Shown here: positions 25,398-34,293 of the stretch, piece by piece
Layout of the letters: every line of letters starts with the position of its first letter
How positions within the stretch are numbered: position 1 is the stretch's first letter
DNA from: Dechloromonas sp. H13
Lineage (GTDB): Bacteria > Pseudomonadota > Gammaproteobacteria > Burkholderiales > Rhodocyclaceae
DNA: 64,000 bases
NCBI RefSeq assembly: GCF_009469615.1
Contig: NZ_SSXX01000002.1
Location: forward strand, 1 to 64,000
Direction of reading: 5' to 3'
The notes under the pieces: model-generated
Database searches by the model: none
What the model was told of the DNA's origin: nothing
Seen by the model: the letters and a program-made list of their open reading frames with translations, nothing else
Translations under genes and position numbers: made by a program

Positions 25398-26219
25398 TTA
25401 CAGATGGCCGCCTGAAACGCGGGCGATGCCGGCCAGGTCGGGGTGGGTAAACGCCGTTTTGAACCCGGCGGCGGTCAATAAGTTCCGGCTGGCGGCGCCC
25501 TGGTCGTAGCCGTGCTCGAACAGCAGCCAGCCGCCGGGATTCAGATGGTCAGCGGCGGTGGCGACGATGTGGCGGATGCAGGCGAGGCCGTCGCCGCCGG
25601 CGTCGCCGTCGCTCAGCGCCAGGCGCGGCTCGAAGGGCAGGCCGTCGCGCGTCAGGTGCGGGTCACCTTCCGCCACGTAGGGCGGGTTCGAGACGATCAG
25701 GTCGAAGGTCTCGCCGGCGAGCGGGGCGAACCAGTCGCCTTGGCGGATGTCGATCTGCGCCCCCAGCCGCCCGGCGTTGTTGCGTGCCACGGAAATGGCC
25801 CCTTTTTCGACGTCGACCGCAACGATCGTCGCCGCCGGGCATTCGAGCGCCAGCGAAATGGCGACGATGCCGGAACCGGTCCCGAGGTCGAGGATTCGCG
25901 GGGCGGTGCGGCCGTTCAGCCTTTCCAGCGCGAGGTCGATCAGGACCTCGGTTTCCGGGCGCGGGATCAGCACGGCGGGCGAGACCTGGAAAACGCGGCC
26001 GCGGAATTCCGCCTCGCCGACGATGTAGGCGAGTGGTTCGCCGGTCGCGCGGCGTTCGACCCAGGCCATGAACTGTTCGCCGGCCGGGGCGCTCACCGGC
26101 GTTTCCGGGCGCGCCAGCAGGTCGGCATGCGAGCAGCCGGTGGCATGCTGCAGCAGCAGGCGGGCGTCGAGCCGGTCGATCCGCTGCCTTGCTGCGGTCA
26201 ACGCCTCCAGAAGGGTCAT
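25398..26219 (-). CDS. prmC: Release factor glutamine methyltransferase PrmC
   Basis: 273 aa from the ATG at 26219, just 2 bp after the prfA stop. PrmC methylates the Gln of the GGQ motif in release factors. The SAM-binding DLGTGSG is at 111-117 and the catalytic NPPY at 178-181. A helical N-terminal domain occupies about 1-80. Its position directly downstream of its substrate gene prfA fits translational coupling. Confidence 0.95.
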   Translation of the reverse strand: MTLLEALTAARQRIDRLDARLLLQHATGCSHADLLARPETPVSAPAGEQFMAWVERRATGEPLAYIVGEAEFRGRVFQVSPAVLIPRPETEVLIDLALERLNGRTAPRILDLGTGSGIVAISLALECPAATIVAVDVEKGAISVARNNAGRLGAQIDIRQGDWFAPLAGETFDLIVSNPPYVAEGDPHLTRDGLPFEPRLALSDGDAGGDGLACIRHIVATAADHLNPGGWLLFEHGYDQGAASRNLLTAAGFKTAFTHPDLAGIARVSGGHL

Positions 26220-26221
26220 TT

Positions 26222-27316
26222 TCAGTTCTGCTCGGCCAGTTCGGCGAGCTGGTCGGCCTGGTGTTCGGCTGCCAGGGCGTCGAGCAGTTCGTCCATGTCG
26301 CCGTCCATGATGGCGGCGATCTTGTACAGCGTCAGGTTGATGCGGTGGTCGGTGACGCGGCCCTGCGGGAAGTTGTAGGTGCGGATGCGCTCGGAGCGGT
26401 CGCCAGAGCCGATCAGCGACTTGCGTGTGCTGGCGATGGCGCTCTGCTGCTCGCGCACCTGCACGTCCTTGATGCGCGCCGCCAGCACGCGCATGGCCGA
26501 GGCCTTGTTGGCGTGCTGCGAGCGGCCGTCCTGGCATTCGGCGACGATGCCGGTCGGCAGGTGGGTGATGCGCACCGCCGAATCGGTCTTGTTGATGTGC
26601 TGGCCGCCGGCGCCCGAGGCGCGGAAGGTGTCGATGCGCAGGTCGGCCGGGTTGAGGTTGACGTCCTCGACCTCGTCGGCTTCCGGCATGATCGCTACGG
26701 TGCACGCCGAGGTGTGGATGCGCCCCTGCGTCTCGGTTTCCGGCACGCGCTGCACGCGGTGGCCGCCCGACTCGAACTTGAGCCGCGAGTACACGCCAAA
26801 CCCGGCGCCGAGGCCGGCGATGCGGCAGATGATTTCGCGGTAGCCGCCGAGGTCCGACTCGCTCGCCGACAGCACTTCGACCTGCCAGCGCTGGCGCTCG
26901 GCGTAGCGCGAATACATGCGGAAGAGGTCGCCGGCGAACAGCGCCGATTCGTCGCCGCCGGTGCCGGCGCGGATTTCGAGCAGGACGCTCTTTTCGTCGT
27001 TGGGGTCTTTCGGCAGCAGCAGCTTCTGCAGCTCGATTTCGAGTTCTGGCAGGCGGGCTTTGGCGGCGGCGATTTCCTCCTCGGCGAATTCCCGCAGGTC
27101 GGGGTCGGCGAGCATCGCCTCGGCTTCGGCCAGATCGTTCTCGGCCTGGCGGAAGGCGTTGAACTGCAGGGCCACCGGCTCGATTTCCGCACGTTCGCGC
27201 GACAGCTTGCGGAACTGCTCCATGTTGCCGGCGGCGTCGGGCGCGGACAGCATGCGGTCGATTTCGTCGAGACGGTCGACCAGCAGGTCGAGTTTCTGGC
27301 GGATGGATGGCTTCAT
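26222..27316 (-). CDS. prfA: Peptide chain release factor 1
   Basis: 364 aa, typical length. It recognises UAA and UAG and triggers hydrolysis on the ribosome. The GGQ motif is at 237-239 in [16 protein letters not shown] and the codon-recognition tripeptide region lies near 190 ([12 protein letters not shown]). It follows hemA by 36 bp on the same strand. Confidence 0.97.
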   Translation of the reverse strand: MKPSIRQKLDLLVDRLDEIDRMLSAPDAAGNMEQFRKLSRERAEIEPVALQFNAFRQAENDLAEAEAMLADPDLREFAEEEIAAAKARLPELEIELQKLLLPKDPNDEKSVLLEIRAGTGGDESALFAGDLFRMYSRYAERQRWQVEVLSASESDLGGYREIICRIAGLGAGFGVYSRLKFESGGHRVQRVPETETQGRIHTSACTVAIMPEADEVEDVNLNPADLRIDTFRASGAGGQHINKTDSAVRITHLPTGIVAECQDGRSQHANKASAMRVLAARIKDVQVREQQSAIASTRKSLIGSGDRSERIRTYNFPQGRVTDHRINLTLYKIAAIMDGDMDELLDALAAEHQADQLAELAEQN

Positions 27317-27352
27317 GGGCGGGCGGACATCGGGCGGGCGGCGGCGCTGCCG

Positions 27353-28603
27353 CTACTCGCCGGAATGGAGATGGAAGAGACGCGCGGCGGCGGCCTGCAG
27401 GTCGGCGCGTTCGCTGCCTTCGGCAAGGTTGAGGGTCTGTGTCGGCGCGTGCAGCAGCTTGTTGGTCAGGCGCTGCGACAGGTGTTCGAGCACCTTGTCC
27501 GCCGGTTCGCCCTTGGCCAGCAGCTTCAGCGCGTGCTCGATCTCGTGCCGGCGCACGCGCTCGGCCGCGTCGCGCAGCGAGCGGATGACCGGCACGGTGT
27601 CGCGCGCCTGCAGCCAGCCGAGAAAATCCTGGACGCGGCTGGCGATGATGTCCTCGGCCTCGATCACCGCGGCCTGGCGCGATTCGAGGCCGCTCTCGAC
27701 GACCTGCGCGAGGTCGTCAACGGTGTACAGGAAGACGTCGTCGAGGTCGCCGACCTCCTCCTCGATGTCGCGCGGGACGGCGAGGTCGATCATGAACATC
27801 GGCCGGTGGCGGCGCGCCTTGATCGCCCGTTCGGCCATGCCCAGCCCGATGATGGGCAGCGGGCTGGCGGTGCAGGAGACGACGATGTCGTGCTGCGGCA
27901 TGTGCTCGCCCAGTTCGTCGAGGCGGATGGCGTGGCCGTTGTAGCGCTCGGCGAGTGCCCGGCCGCGCTCTACCGTGCGGTTGGCGACGGTGACCTGCTT
28001 CGGCTGGCGGGCGCAGAAGTGGGCGGCGCACAGCTCGATCATCTCGCCGGCGCCGATGAAGAGGATGCGCTGGCTGTCGATCGATTCGAAGATGCGCTCG
28101 GCGAGATGGACGCCGGCGGCGGCCATCGAGACGATGTTGGCGCCGATCGCCGTCGTGCTGCGCACTTCCTTGGCGACCGAGAAGGAGCGCTGGAAGAGCT
28201 TGTGCAGCTGCGTGCCGAGGGTGCCGCTCTCTTCGGCGACGCGCACGGCATCCTTCATCTGGCCGAGGATCTGCGGCTCGCCGATGACCATCGAGTCGAG
28301 TCCGCTCGCGACGCGGAAGGCGTGGCGGATGGCTTCCGGCTGGTCGTGGGTGTAGAGGTAGGGGGCGATCTCGTCGCGCGCCACCTGGTGGTATTGCGCC
28401 AGCCAGTCGACGACGACCTCGGGCGTCTCGGCGGCGCAGTAGATTTCGGTGCGGTTGCAGGTGGACAGGATCGCCACTTCCTTGACCGGCTGGCTGCGCG
28501 TCAGGTCGGCCAGCGCGTGGTGCAGCTTTTCGGCGCCGAACGCCACCCGTTCGCGGATGGCGAGCGGGGCGGAGTGGTGGTTGATGCCGAGGGTAAAGAT
28601 CAC
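27353..28603 (-). CDS. hemA: Glutamyl-tRNA reductase
   Basis: 416 aa. HemA reduces glutamyl-tRNA to glutamate-1-semialdehyde, the first committed step of C5 tetrapyrrole synthesis. The catalytic Cys49 sits in [11 protein letters not shown], the substrate-binding [13 protein letters not shown] opens the protein, and the NADPH-binding [10 protein letters not shown] segment is near 190. It heads the hemA-prfA-prmC-grxD operon. As this organism also carries a B12-type photoreceptor, the pathway supports both heme and possibly cobalamin. Confidence 0.96.
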   Translation of the reverse strand: MIFTLGINHHSAPLAIRERVAFGAEKLHHALADLTRSQPVKEVAILSTCNRTEIYCAAETPEVVVDWLAQYHQVARDEIAPYLYTHDQPEAIRHAFRVASGLDSMVIGEPQILGQMKDAVRVAEESGTLGTQLHKLFQRSFSVAKEVRSTTAIGANIVSMAAAGVHLAERIFESIDSQRILFIGAGEMIELCAAHFCARQPKQVTVANRTVERGRALAERYNGHAIRLDELGEHMPQHDIVVSCTASPLPIIGLGMAERAIKARRHRPMFMIDLAVPRDIEEEVGDLDDVFLYTVDDLAQVVESGLESRQAAVIEAEDIIASRVQDFLGWLQARDTVPVIRSLRDAAERVRRHEIEHALKLLAKGEPADKVLEHLSQRLTNKLLHAPTQTLNLAEGSERADLQAAAARLFHLHSGE

Positions 28604-28654
28604 CGGATTGGGCGGGCGCGCACGAAATGGGGGCAGATTATATCACCCGTGCCC

Positions 28655-28689
28655 CCGGCCTCCGGGGTCGGGGGCGTGCCGGAGGCCGG
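28655..28689. repeat. GC-rich inverted repeat between hemA and the CZB gene
   Basis: Perfect 11-bp arms CCGGCCTCCGG (28655-28665) and CCGGAGGCCGG (28679-28689) with a 13-bp loop. It lies between two divergent starts, so it is not a terminator for either gene. Possibly an isolated dispersed repeat. Confidence 0.6.
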
Positions 28690-28716
28690 CAACCCCGGCG
28701 TGGCATGTATCGTGCG

Positions 28717-28725
28717 TGTTAGAAT
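28717..28725 (+). promoter_or_regulatory. Extended -10 promoter element of the CZB gene
   Basis: TG-T-TAGAAT (TG at 28717, hexamer 28720-28725) lies 44 bp before the ATG. No good -35 is seen at the right distance, which is acceptable for an extended -10 promoter. Confidence 0.4.
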
Positions 28726-28769
28726 TGCAGCAAAAACTAATATTCCGGAACCCTATCAGGAGAATACGC

Positions 28770-29198
28770 ATGGCATTGTTCGATTTTTTCCGTAAATTTT
28801 CGTTCTTCAAGGGGCGCTCGACCGAAGGGCTGCTGGAAGAGGATCTCGACTTCCAGAAATGGATCGCCGCCCATCGCAACTGGCGCCAGCGCCTGGTCGC
28901 CTACCTCGACGGCAGCAGCAGCGAAACGCTGGACGAATCCGTCATCTGCCACGACAACCGCTGCGATCTCGGCAAGTGGATCCACGGCAATGGCAACAAG
29001 TTCTACGGCGATGTGCCGGTGTTTCAGCGCCTGATCCAGGATCACGCCGCCTTCCACCGATCCGCCGCGGAAGTGGTCGGGCAGTTCAAGCAGGGGGGCG
29101 AGAAGGACGCCCGGCGCATTCTGAATGGCGAATTCGACCTGTGCTCGATGCGCGTGATCGGCGGCCTCGAACAGCTCGAGCGCCAGGTCAGGCAGTAG
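28770..29198 (+). CDS. Stand-alone CZB (chemoreceptor zinc-binding) domain protein
   Basis: 142 aa; AGGAG precedes the ATG. The CZB signature is complete: His35 in AAHRNWRQRL, Cys65 in CDLGKWIHG, and His92/His96 in DHAAFH. The 3His/1Cys site binds zinc very tightly and senses zinc or hypochlorite in chemoreceptors and in the cyclase DgcZ. Here no receptor, GGDEF or other output domain is attached. It must therefore act in trans or as a zinc buffer. A diguanylate cyclase gene lies 12 kb away, without sign of linkage. Confidence 0.87.
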   Translation: MALFDFFRKFSFFKGRSTEGLLEEDLDFQKWIAAHRNWRQRLVAYLDGSSSETLDESVICHDNRCDLGKWIHGNGNKFYGDVPVFQRLIQDHAAFHRSAAEVVGQFKQGGEKDARRILNGEFDLCSMRVIGGLEQLERQVRQ

Positions 29199-29210
29199 GG
29201 CGGGCGCCGC

Positions 29211-30277
<1,067 letters not shown>

Positions 30278-30278
<1 letters not shown>

Positions 30279-31141
30279 CAGGTTTTCTCCGGGGCCAGCA
30301 CCGTGTTCAGCATTTCGGTTTCCTTCTTCATCCGCCATTCGACGACGGTCTTGGCGACCAGCGTGACCAGCGCGAGCAGGGCGAGGATTGAAGCCGCGGC
30401 GAAGGCGCCGACCGCGTTGTATTCGTTGTAGAGGATTTCGACGTGCAGCGGCAGCGTGTTGGTCTCGCCGCGGATGTGCCCGGAAACCACCGAGACCGCG
30501 CCGAATTCTCCCATTGCCCGGGCGTTCGCCAGGATGACGCCATAAAGCAGGCCCCACTTGATGTTGGGCAGCGTCACGCGCCGGAACATCTGCCAGCCGG
30601 AGGCGCCGAGCGATACCGCCGCCTCCTCCTCGTCCTTGCCCTGCGCCTGCATCAGCGGGATCAGCTCGCGGGCGATGAAGGGAAAGGTGATGAACAGCGT
30701 GGCGAGAATCATGCCGGGGACGGCGAAGATGATCTTGATCTCGTGCTCGCTCAACCATGGCCCGAAGGTGCCCTGGGCGCCGAAGAGCAGGATGAAGACG
30801 AGGCCGGCGACCACCGGGCTGACCGCGAACGGCAGGTCGATCAGCGTGATCAGCACGCTCTTGCCGCGGAACTCGAACTTGGCGATGGCCCAGGCCGCGG
30901 CGACGCCGAAGACGATGTTGAAAGGCAGCACGGCGAGCGCGATGCCGATGGTCAGGCCGATGGCGGAGCGCGTTTCCGGCTCCTTCAGGGCCTCGACGTA
31001 GAGCGGCACGCCCTGCGCCAGTGCCTCGACGAAGACGGCGACCAGCGGCAGGCCGAGGAAAAAGAAGAGGAAGCCGAGGCCGACCGCCAGCAGGCCGTAG
31101 CGGACCCAGCGCGGCTCCTGGGTTGCGCGGTTAGATTTCAT
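30278..31141 (-). CDS. cysW: Sulfate ABC transporter permease CysW
   Basis: 287 aa with six predicted membrane helices. The EAA loop ([25 protein letters not shown]) that contacts CysA is clear at about 190. The ATG overlaps the cysT stop by 4 bp. With CysT it forms the heterodimeric channel. Confidence 0.95.
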
Positions 31142-32013
31142 GCCGCGCCTCCGCTCGCCCGGGCGGCGGCGACTTCGAGCGGCTCGCTGTTCTTGTGGCG
31201 GTTGGCGCTCCACCACTGCAGCAGGTTGACCGCCAGCAGCAGGATGAAGGAGAGCGCCAGCATGACCACGGCCAGCGCCGTGGCGCCGAGCACGTCGTAC
31301 TGCTCGAGCTTGGAAATGATCAGCAGCGGCACGATTTCCGAGATCAGCGGCAGGTTGCCGGCGATGAAGATGACCGAGCCGTACTCGCCGACGGCGCGCG
31401 CGAAGGCCAGCGCGAAGCCGGTCAGCAGCGCCGGGAAGATGGCCGGGAAGATGACCTTGACGAAGGTCTGCCAGCGCGAGGCGCCGAGCGAGGCGGCGGC
31501 CTCCTCGACTTCGGTCTCGATGTCCTCGATCACCGGCTGCAGGGTGCGCACGACGAAGGGCAGGGTGATGAAGGTCAGCGCGACGACGATGCCGAGCGGC
31601 GTGTAGGCGACCTTGATGCCGAGCGGTTCGATGAAACGCCCAAGCCAGCCGTTGCCGGCGTAAAGCGTCGCCAGTGTGATGCCGGCGACGGCGGTCGGCA
31701 GGGCGAAGGGCAGGTCGACCAGGGCATCGACGAAGCGCTTGCCGGGAAACGGGTAGCGCACCAGGATCCACGCCACAATCAGACCGAAGAAGGCGTTGAC
31801 CGCAGCCGCCAGGAAGGAGGCGCCGAAGGTTACGCGAAAGGCCGCCAGCGACCGTTCGCCGAGGGCGATGTCGATGATTTGCGCGAAGCCGAGTTCGGAC
31901 GCCTTGAGCACCATGCCGCCGAGCGGCAGCAGGATCAACAGCGAGAGATAGACCAGCGTGTAGCCCAGCGCCAGACCGAAGCCGGGCAGCACGCGGTGGG
32001 TTTTTGCCGCCAT
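31138..32013 (-). CDS. cysT: Sulfate ABC transporter permease CysT (CysU)
   Basis: 291 aa, six membrane helices. The EAA loop reads EVEEAAASLGASRWQTFVKVIFPAI near 190. FGLALGYTLVYLSLLILLPLGG at the N-terminus is characteristic. The start overlaps the stop of the binding protein gene by one base. Confidence 0.95.
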   Translation of the reverse strand: MAAKTHRVLPGFGLALGYTLVYLSLLILLPLGGMVLKASELGFAQIIDIALGERSLAAFRVTFGASFLAAAVNAFFGLIVAWILVRYPFPGKRFVDALVDLPFALPTAVAGITLATLYAGNGWLGRFIEPLGIKVAYTPLGIVVALTFITLPFVVRTLQPVIEDIETEVEEAAASLGASRWQTFVKVIFPAIFPALLTGFALAFARAVGEYGSVIFIAGNLPLISEIVPLLIISKLEQYDVLGATALAVVMLALSFILLLAVNLLQWWSANRHKNSEPLEVAAARASGGAA

Positions 32014-33011
32014 TACTTGCTTTGGTAAATCTGGTCGAAGCTGCCGCCGTCCTTGAAGTGGGTCGCGAAAGCCTTGTTGGCGCCGCCGAACACTTCATCG
32101 ACGGTGAAGGTTTTGACCGGCGGGAAGAAGGTCGAATATTTCTTGAGGATGTCGGCGTCACGGGGACGCAAGTAGTTCTGGGCGGCGTTCTCCTGGCCTT
32201 CCTTCGACCACAGGTATTCCAGGTAGGCGGTCGCCTGGGTGCGCGTGCCTTTTTTGTCGACCACCTTCTCGACCAGCGCGACCGGGAATTCGGTCTGCAT
32301 CGTCAGGCTCGGGTACACGACCTCGAACTCGCCCTTGCCGAACTCCTTGGCGATCATCTCGGCTTCCGATTCGAAGGTGATCAATACGTCGCCCATCCGG
32401 CGCTGCATGAAGGTCGTCGTCGCGTCGCGGCCGCCGGCGGCGAACAGCGGGGCGTTCTTCAGCAGCTTGCCGAGGAATTCCTGCGCCTTGAGGTCGTTGC
32501 CGCCCGGCTGCCTGAGCGCCCAGGCCCAGGCCGACAGGTAGGTGTTGCGGCCGTTGCCGGTGTTCTTGGGGTGCGGGATGATGATCTGCGTGCCGGGGGC
32601 CGCCAGGTCGCTCCAGTCCTTGATGCCCTTCGGGTTGCCCTTGCGCACGATGAAGACCATTGCCGAGGTGTAGGGCGAGGCGTTGTTGGGGAACTTCTTC
32701 GCCCAGTCCTTGGCGACCAGGCCCTTGTCGGCGAGGAACTCGATGTCGTTGGCCTGGTTCATGGTCACCACGTCGGCTTCGAGGCCGTCGGCGACGGCGC
32801 GCACCTGCTTGGTCGAGCCGCCGTGCGACTGCTTGATCTCGACGCTTTCGCCGGTCTTCGCCTTCCAGTGCTTCTGGAACAGCGGGTTGAAGTCCTTGTA
32901 CACGTCGCGGGCGACGTCGTAGGAGGCGTTGAGCAGGGTGACGTCGGCCAGCGCGGCGCTGGCGACCAGGCCGAGCAGCAGGGCGGACAGGCCTTTGGAG
33001 ATTTTTTTCAT
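32013..33011 (-). CDS. sbp: Periplasmic sulfate-binding protein
   Basis: 332 aa. A signal peptide (LSALLLGLVASAALA) precedes DVTLLNASYDVARDVYKDFNP, the opening of Sbp/CysP-type proteins. KQSHGGSTKQ around residue 60-70 contributes to the anion pocket. GAGGT lies before the ATG. It heads the sulfate operon; CysB-dependent control is expected from the family, but no CysB gene is in the window, and Sbp versus CysP (sulfate versus thiosulfate) cannot be settled here. Confidence 0.93.
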   Translation of the reverse strand: MKKISKGLSALLLGLVASAALADVTLLNASYDVARDVYKDFNPLFQKHWKAKTGESVEIKQSHGGSTKQVRAVADGLEADVVTMNQANDIEFLADKGLVAKDWAKKFPNNASPYTSAMVFIVRKGNPKGIKDWSDLAAPGTQIIIPHPKNTGNGRNTYLSAWAWALRQPGGNDLKAQEFLGKLLKNAPLFAAGGRDATTTFMQRRMGDVLITFESEAEMIAKEFGKGEFEVVYPSLTMQTEFPVALVEKVVDKKGTRTQATAYLEYLWSKEGQENAAQNYLRPRDADILKKYSTFFPPVKTFTVDEVFGGANKAFATHFKDGGSFDQIYQSK

Positions 33012-33053
33012 GGCGCACCTCGGAAAATTGACGCCCGTAATCTAGCCGAGGGC

Positions 33054-33059
33054 GTTATA
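33054..33059 (-). promoter_or_regulatory. -10 element of the sulfate operon promoter
   Basis: On the minus strand TATAAC lies 43 bp before the sbp start. The region where a -35 should be is AT-rich without a good hexamer, consistent with an activator-dependent promoter such as one controlled by CysB. Confidence 0.4.
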
Positions 33060-33113
33060 ACAACAAAGACGAAAAACGAATTTGTTTATTCCATAGCTTG
33101 CGTCAGCTAAAAG

Positions 33114-33142
33114 TTGACAGGCCGACTCGGGTTTAATAAAGT
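33114..33142 (+). promoter_or_regulatory. Sigma70 promoter of the riboswitch-terC transcript
   Basis: A perfect TTGACA (33114-33119) and TAAAGT (33137-33142) are spaced by 17 bp. Transcription would begin near 33149, immediately before the first stem of the riboswitch aptamer. Confidence 0.65.
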
Positions 33143-33151
33143 CTCCCAATC

Positions 33152-33329
33152 CCAAGGGGGAGTAGCTCCCAACCGGCGTGTCGTCACCACGAAGCCTAGT
33201 CTTCCGGCGCCCGGGCAGCAGAACAGCGCTGCGAGCAAGACCTTTGCCGCGATGGCGAGGCTCCTTTGGCATTCCACGGCTCTCGTCCATTTCGGCGCGG
33301 GCCGTTTGCTTTTGGAATGCACGAAAGGA
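33152..33329 (+). ncRNA. yybP-ykoY type Mn2+ riboswitch with RBS-sequestering expression platform
   Basis: The leader has the family hallmark GGGGGAGTAGC at 33156-33166, a GTCGTCACCACG segment near 33180, and the 3' GGCGAGGCTCCTTTGG near 33254-33269. P1 can form between CCAAGGG (33152) and CCTTTGG (33263-33269). An alternative hairpin pairs TCCTTTGGCATTCCA (33262-33276) with TGGAATGC-ACG-AAAGGA (33313-33329), which contains the terC ribosome binding site. The two structures share TCCTTTGG and exclude each other. Metal-bound aptamer would free the RBS, an ON switch. This aptamer class binds Mn2+ and typically precedes TerC or MntP-like genes, as here. Confidence 0.78.
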
Positions 33330-33336
33330 ATTTTGT

Positions 33337-34293
33337 ATGGAAACCGTAGGCAGTCTGGGTTTGTGGGCCGGCTTCGCAGCCATCGTTCTCGTCATGCTGG
33401 CGATCGACCTCTTCGTCGTCGGTGGCGGCAAGGAACACCGCGTCAGCTTCAAGGAGGCCGCGACGTGGTCGGTGGTGTGGATCGCCATCACGCTGGCCTT
33501 TGCCGGCGGGCTGTGGTTGCACTTGGATGGCGCCCTGGGGCGTGAGATCGCCAACACCAAGGCGCTCGAATTCATTACCGGCTACCTGATCGAGAAGGCG
33601 CTGGCGGTCGACAACGTCTTCATCTGGCTGATGCTGTTCAGCTTCTTCGCGGTGCCGGCCGAACTGCAGAAGCGCGTGCTGCTCTACGGCGTGCTCGGCG
33701 CCATCGTCATGCGTACCGTCATGATCTTCGCCGGCGCCTGGCTGATCTCCCAATTCCACTGGATTCTCTACATCTTCGGTGCCTTCCTGCTGGTCACCGG
33801 CATCAAGATGTACTGGTTCGCCGACGAGAAGCCGGATCTTGAAAACAACAAGCTGGTGAAATGGCTGCGCGGCCACATGAACATCAGCACCGAGTTCGAC
33901 GGCCAGCGTTTCTTCACCTGGAAGAACGGTGTGCGTTACGCGACGCCGCTGTTCCTGGCGCTGGTGCTGGTCGAGGTGTCCGACCTGATCTTCGCCGTCG
34001 ATTCGATCCCGGCCATCTTCGCGATCACCACCGACCCGTTCATCGTGCTGACCTCGAACATTTTCGCCATCCTCGGCCTGCGCGCCATGTACTTCCTGCT
34101 TGCCGGCGTAGCCGACCGCTTCTCGCTGCTCAAGTACGGGCTGGCCATCGTGCTCATGTTCATCGGCGTCAAGATGCTGCTGATCGACCTCTACAAGATC
34201 CCGGTCGGCTTCTCGCTGGCCGTGGTGGCGGTCATCATCGGCGCCTCGGTGTGGGCCTCCCTGCGCAAGGAGGCCCGTGCCGGCCGGGGCTGA
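33337..34293 (+). CDS. TerC family membrane protein, probable Mn2+ exporter
   Basis: 318 aa with about nine hydrophobic segments. TerC signatures are [23 protein letters not shown] (about 70) and [22 protein letters not shown] (about 205), each with membrane acidic residues thought to bind metal. It corresponds in length and pattern to Alx of E. coli. AAAGGA 7 bases before ATG is the site occluded by the upstream riboswitch. The role as a manganese exporter is inferred from family and leader. It ends immediately at the convergent cti stop. Confidence 0.9.
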   Translation: METVGSLGLWAGFAAIVLVMLAIDLFVVGGGKEHRVSFKEAATWSVVWIAITLAFAGGLWLHLDGALGREIANTKALEFITGYLIEKALAVDNVFIWLMLFSFFAVPAELQKRVLLYGVLGAIVMRTVMIFAGAWLISQFHWILYIFGAFLLVTGIKMYWFADEKPDLENNKLVKWLRGHMNISTEFDGQRFFTWKNGVRYATPLFLALVLVEVSDLIFAVDSIPAIFAITTDPFIVLTSNIFAILGLRAMYFLLAGVADRFSLLKYGLAIVLMFIGVKMLLIDLYKIPVGFSLAVVAVIIGASVWASLRKEARAGRG

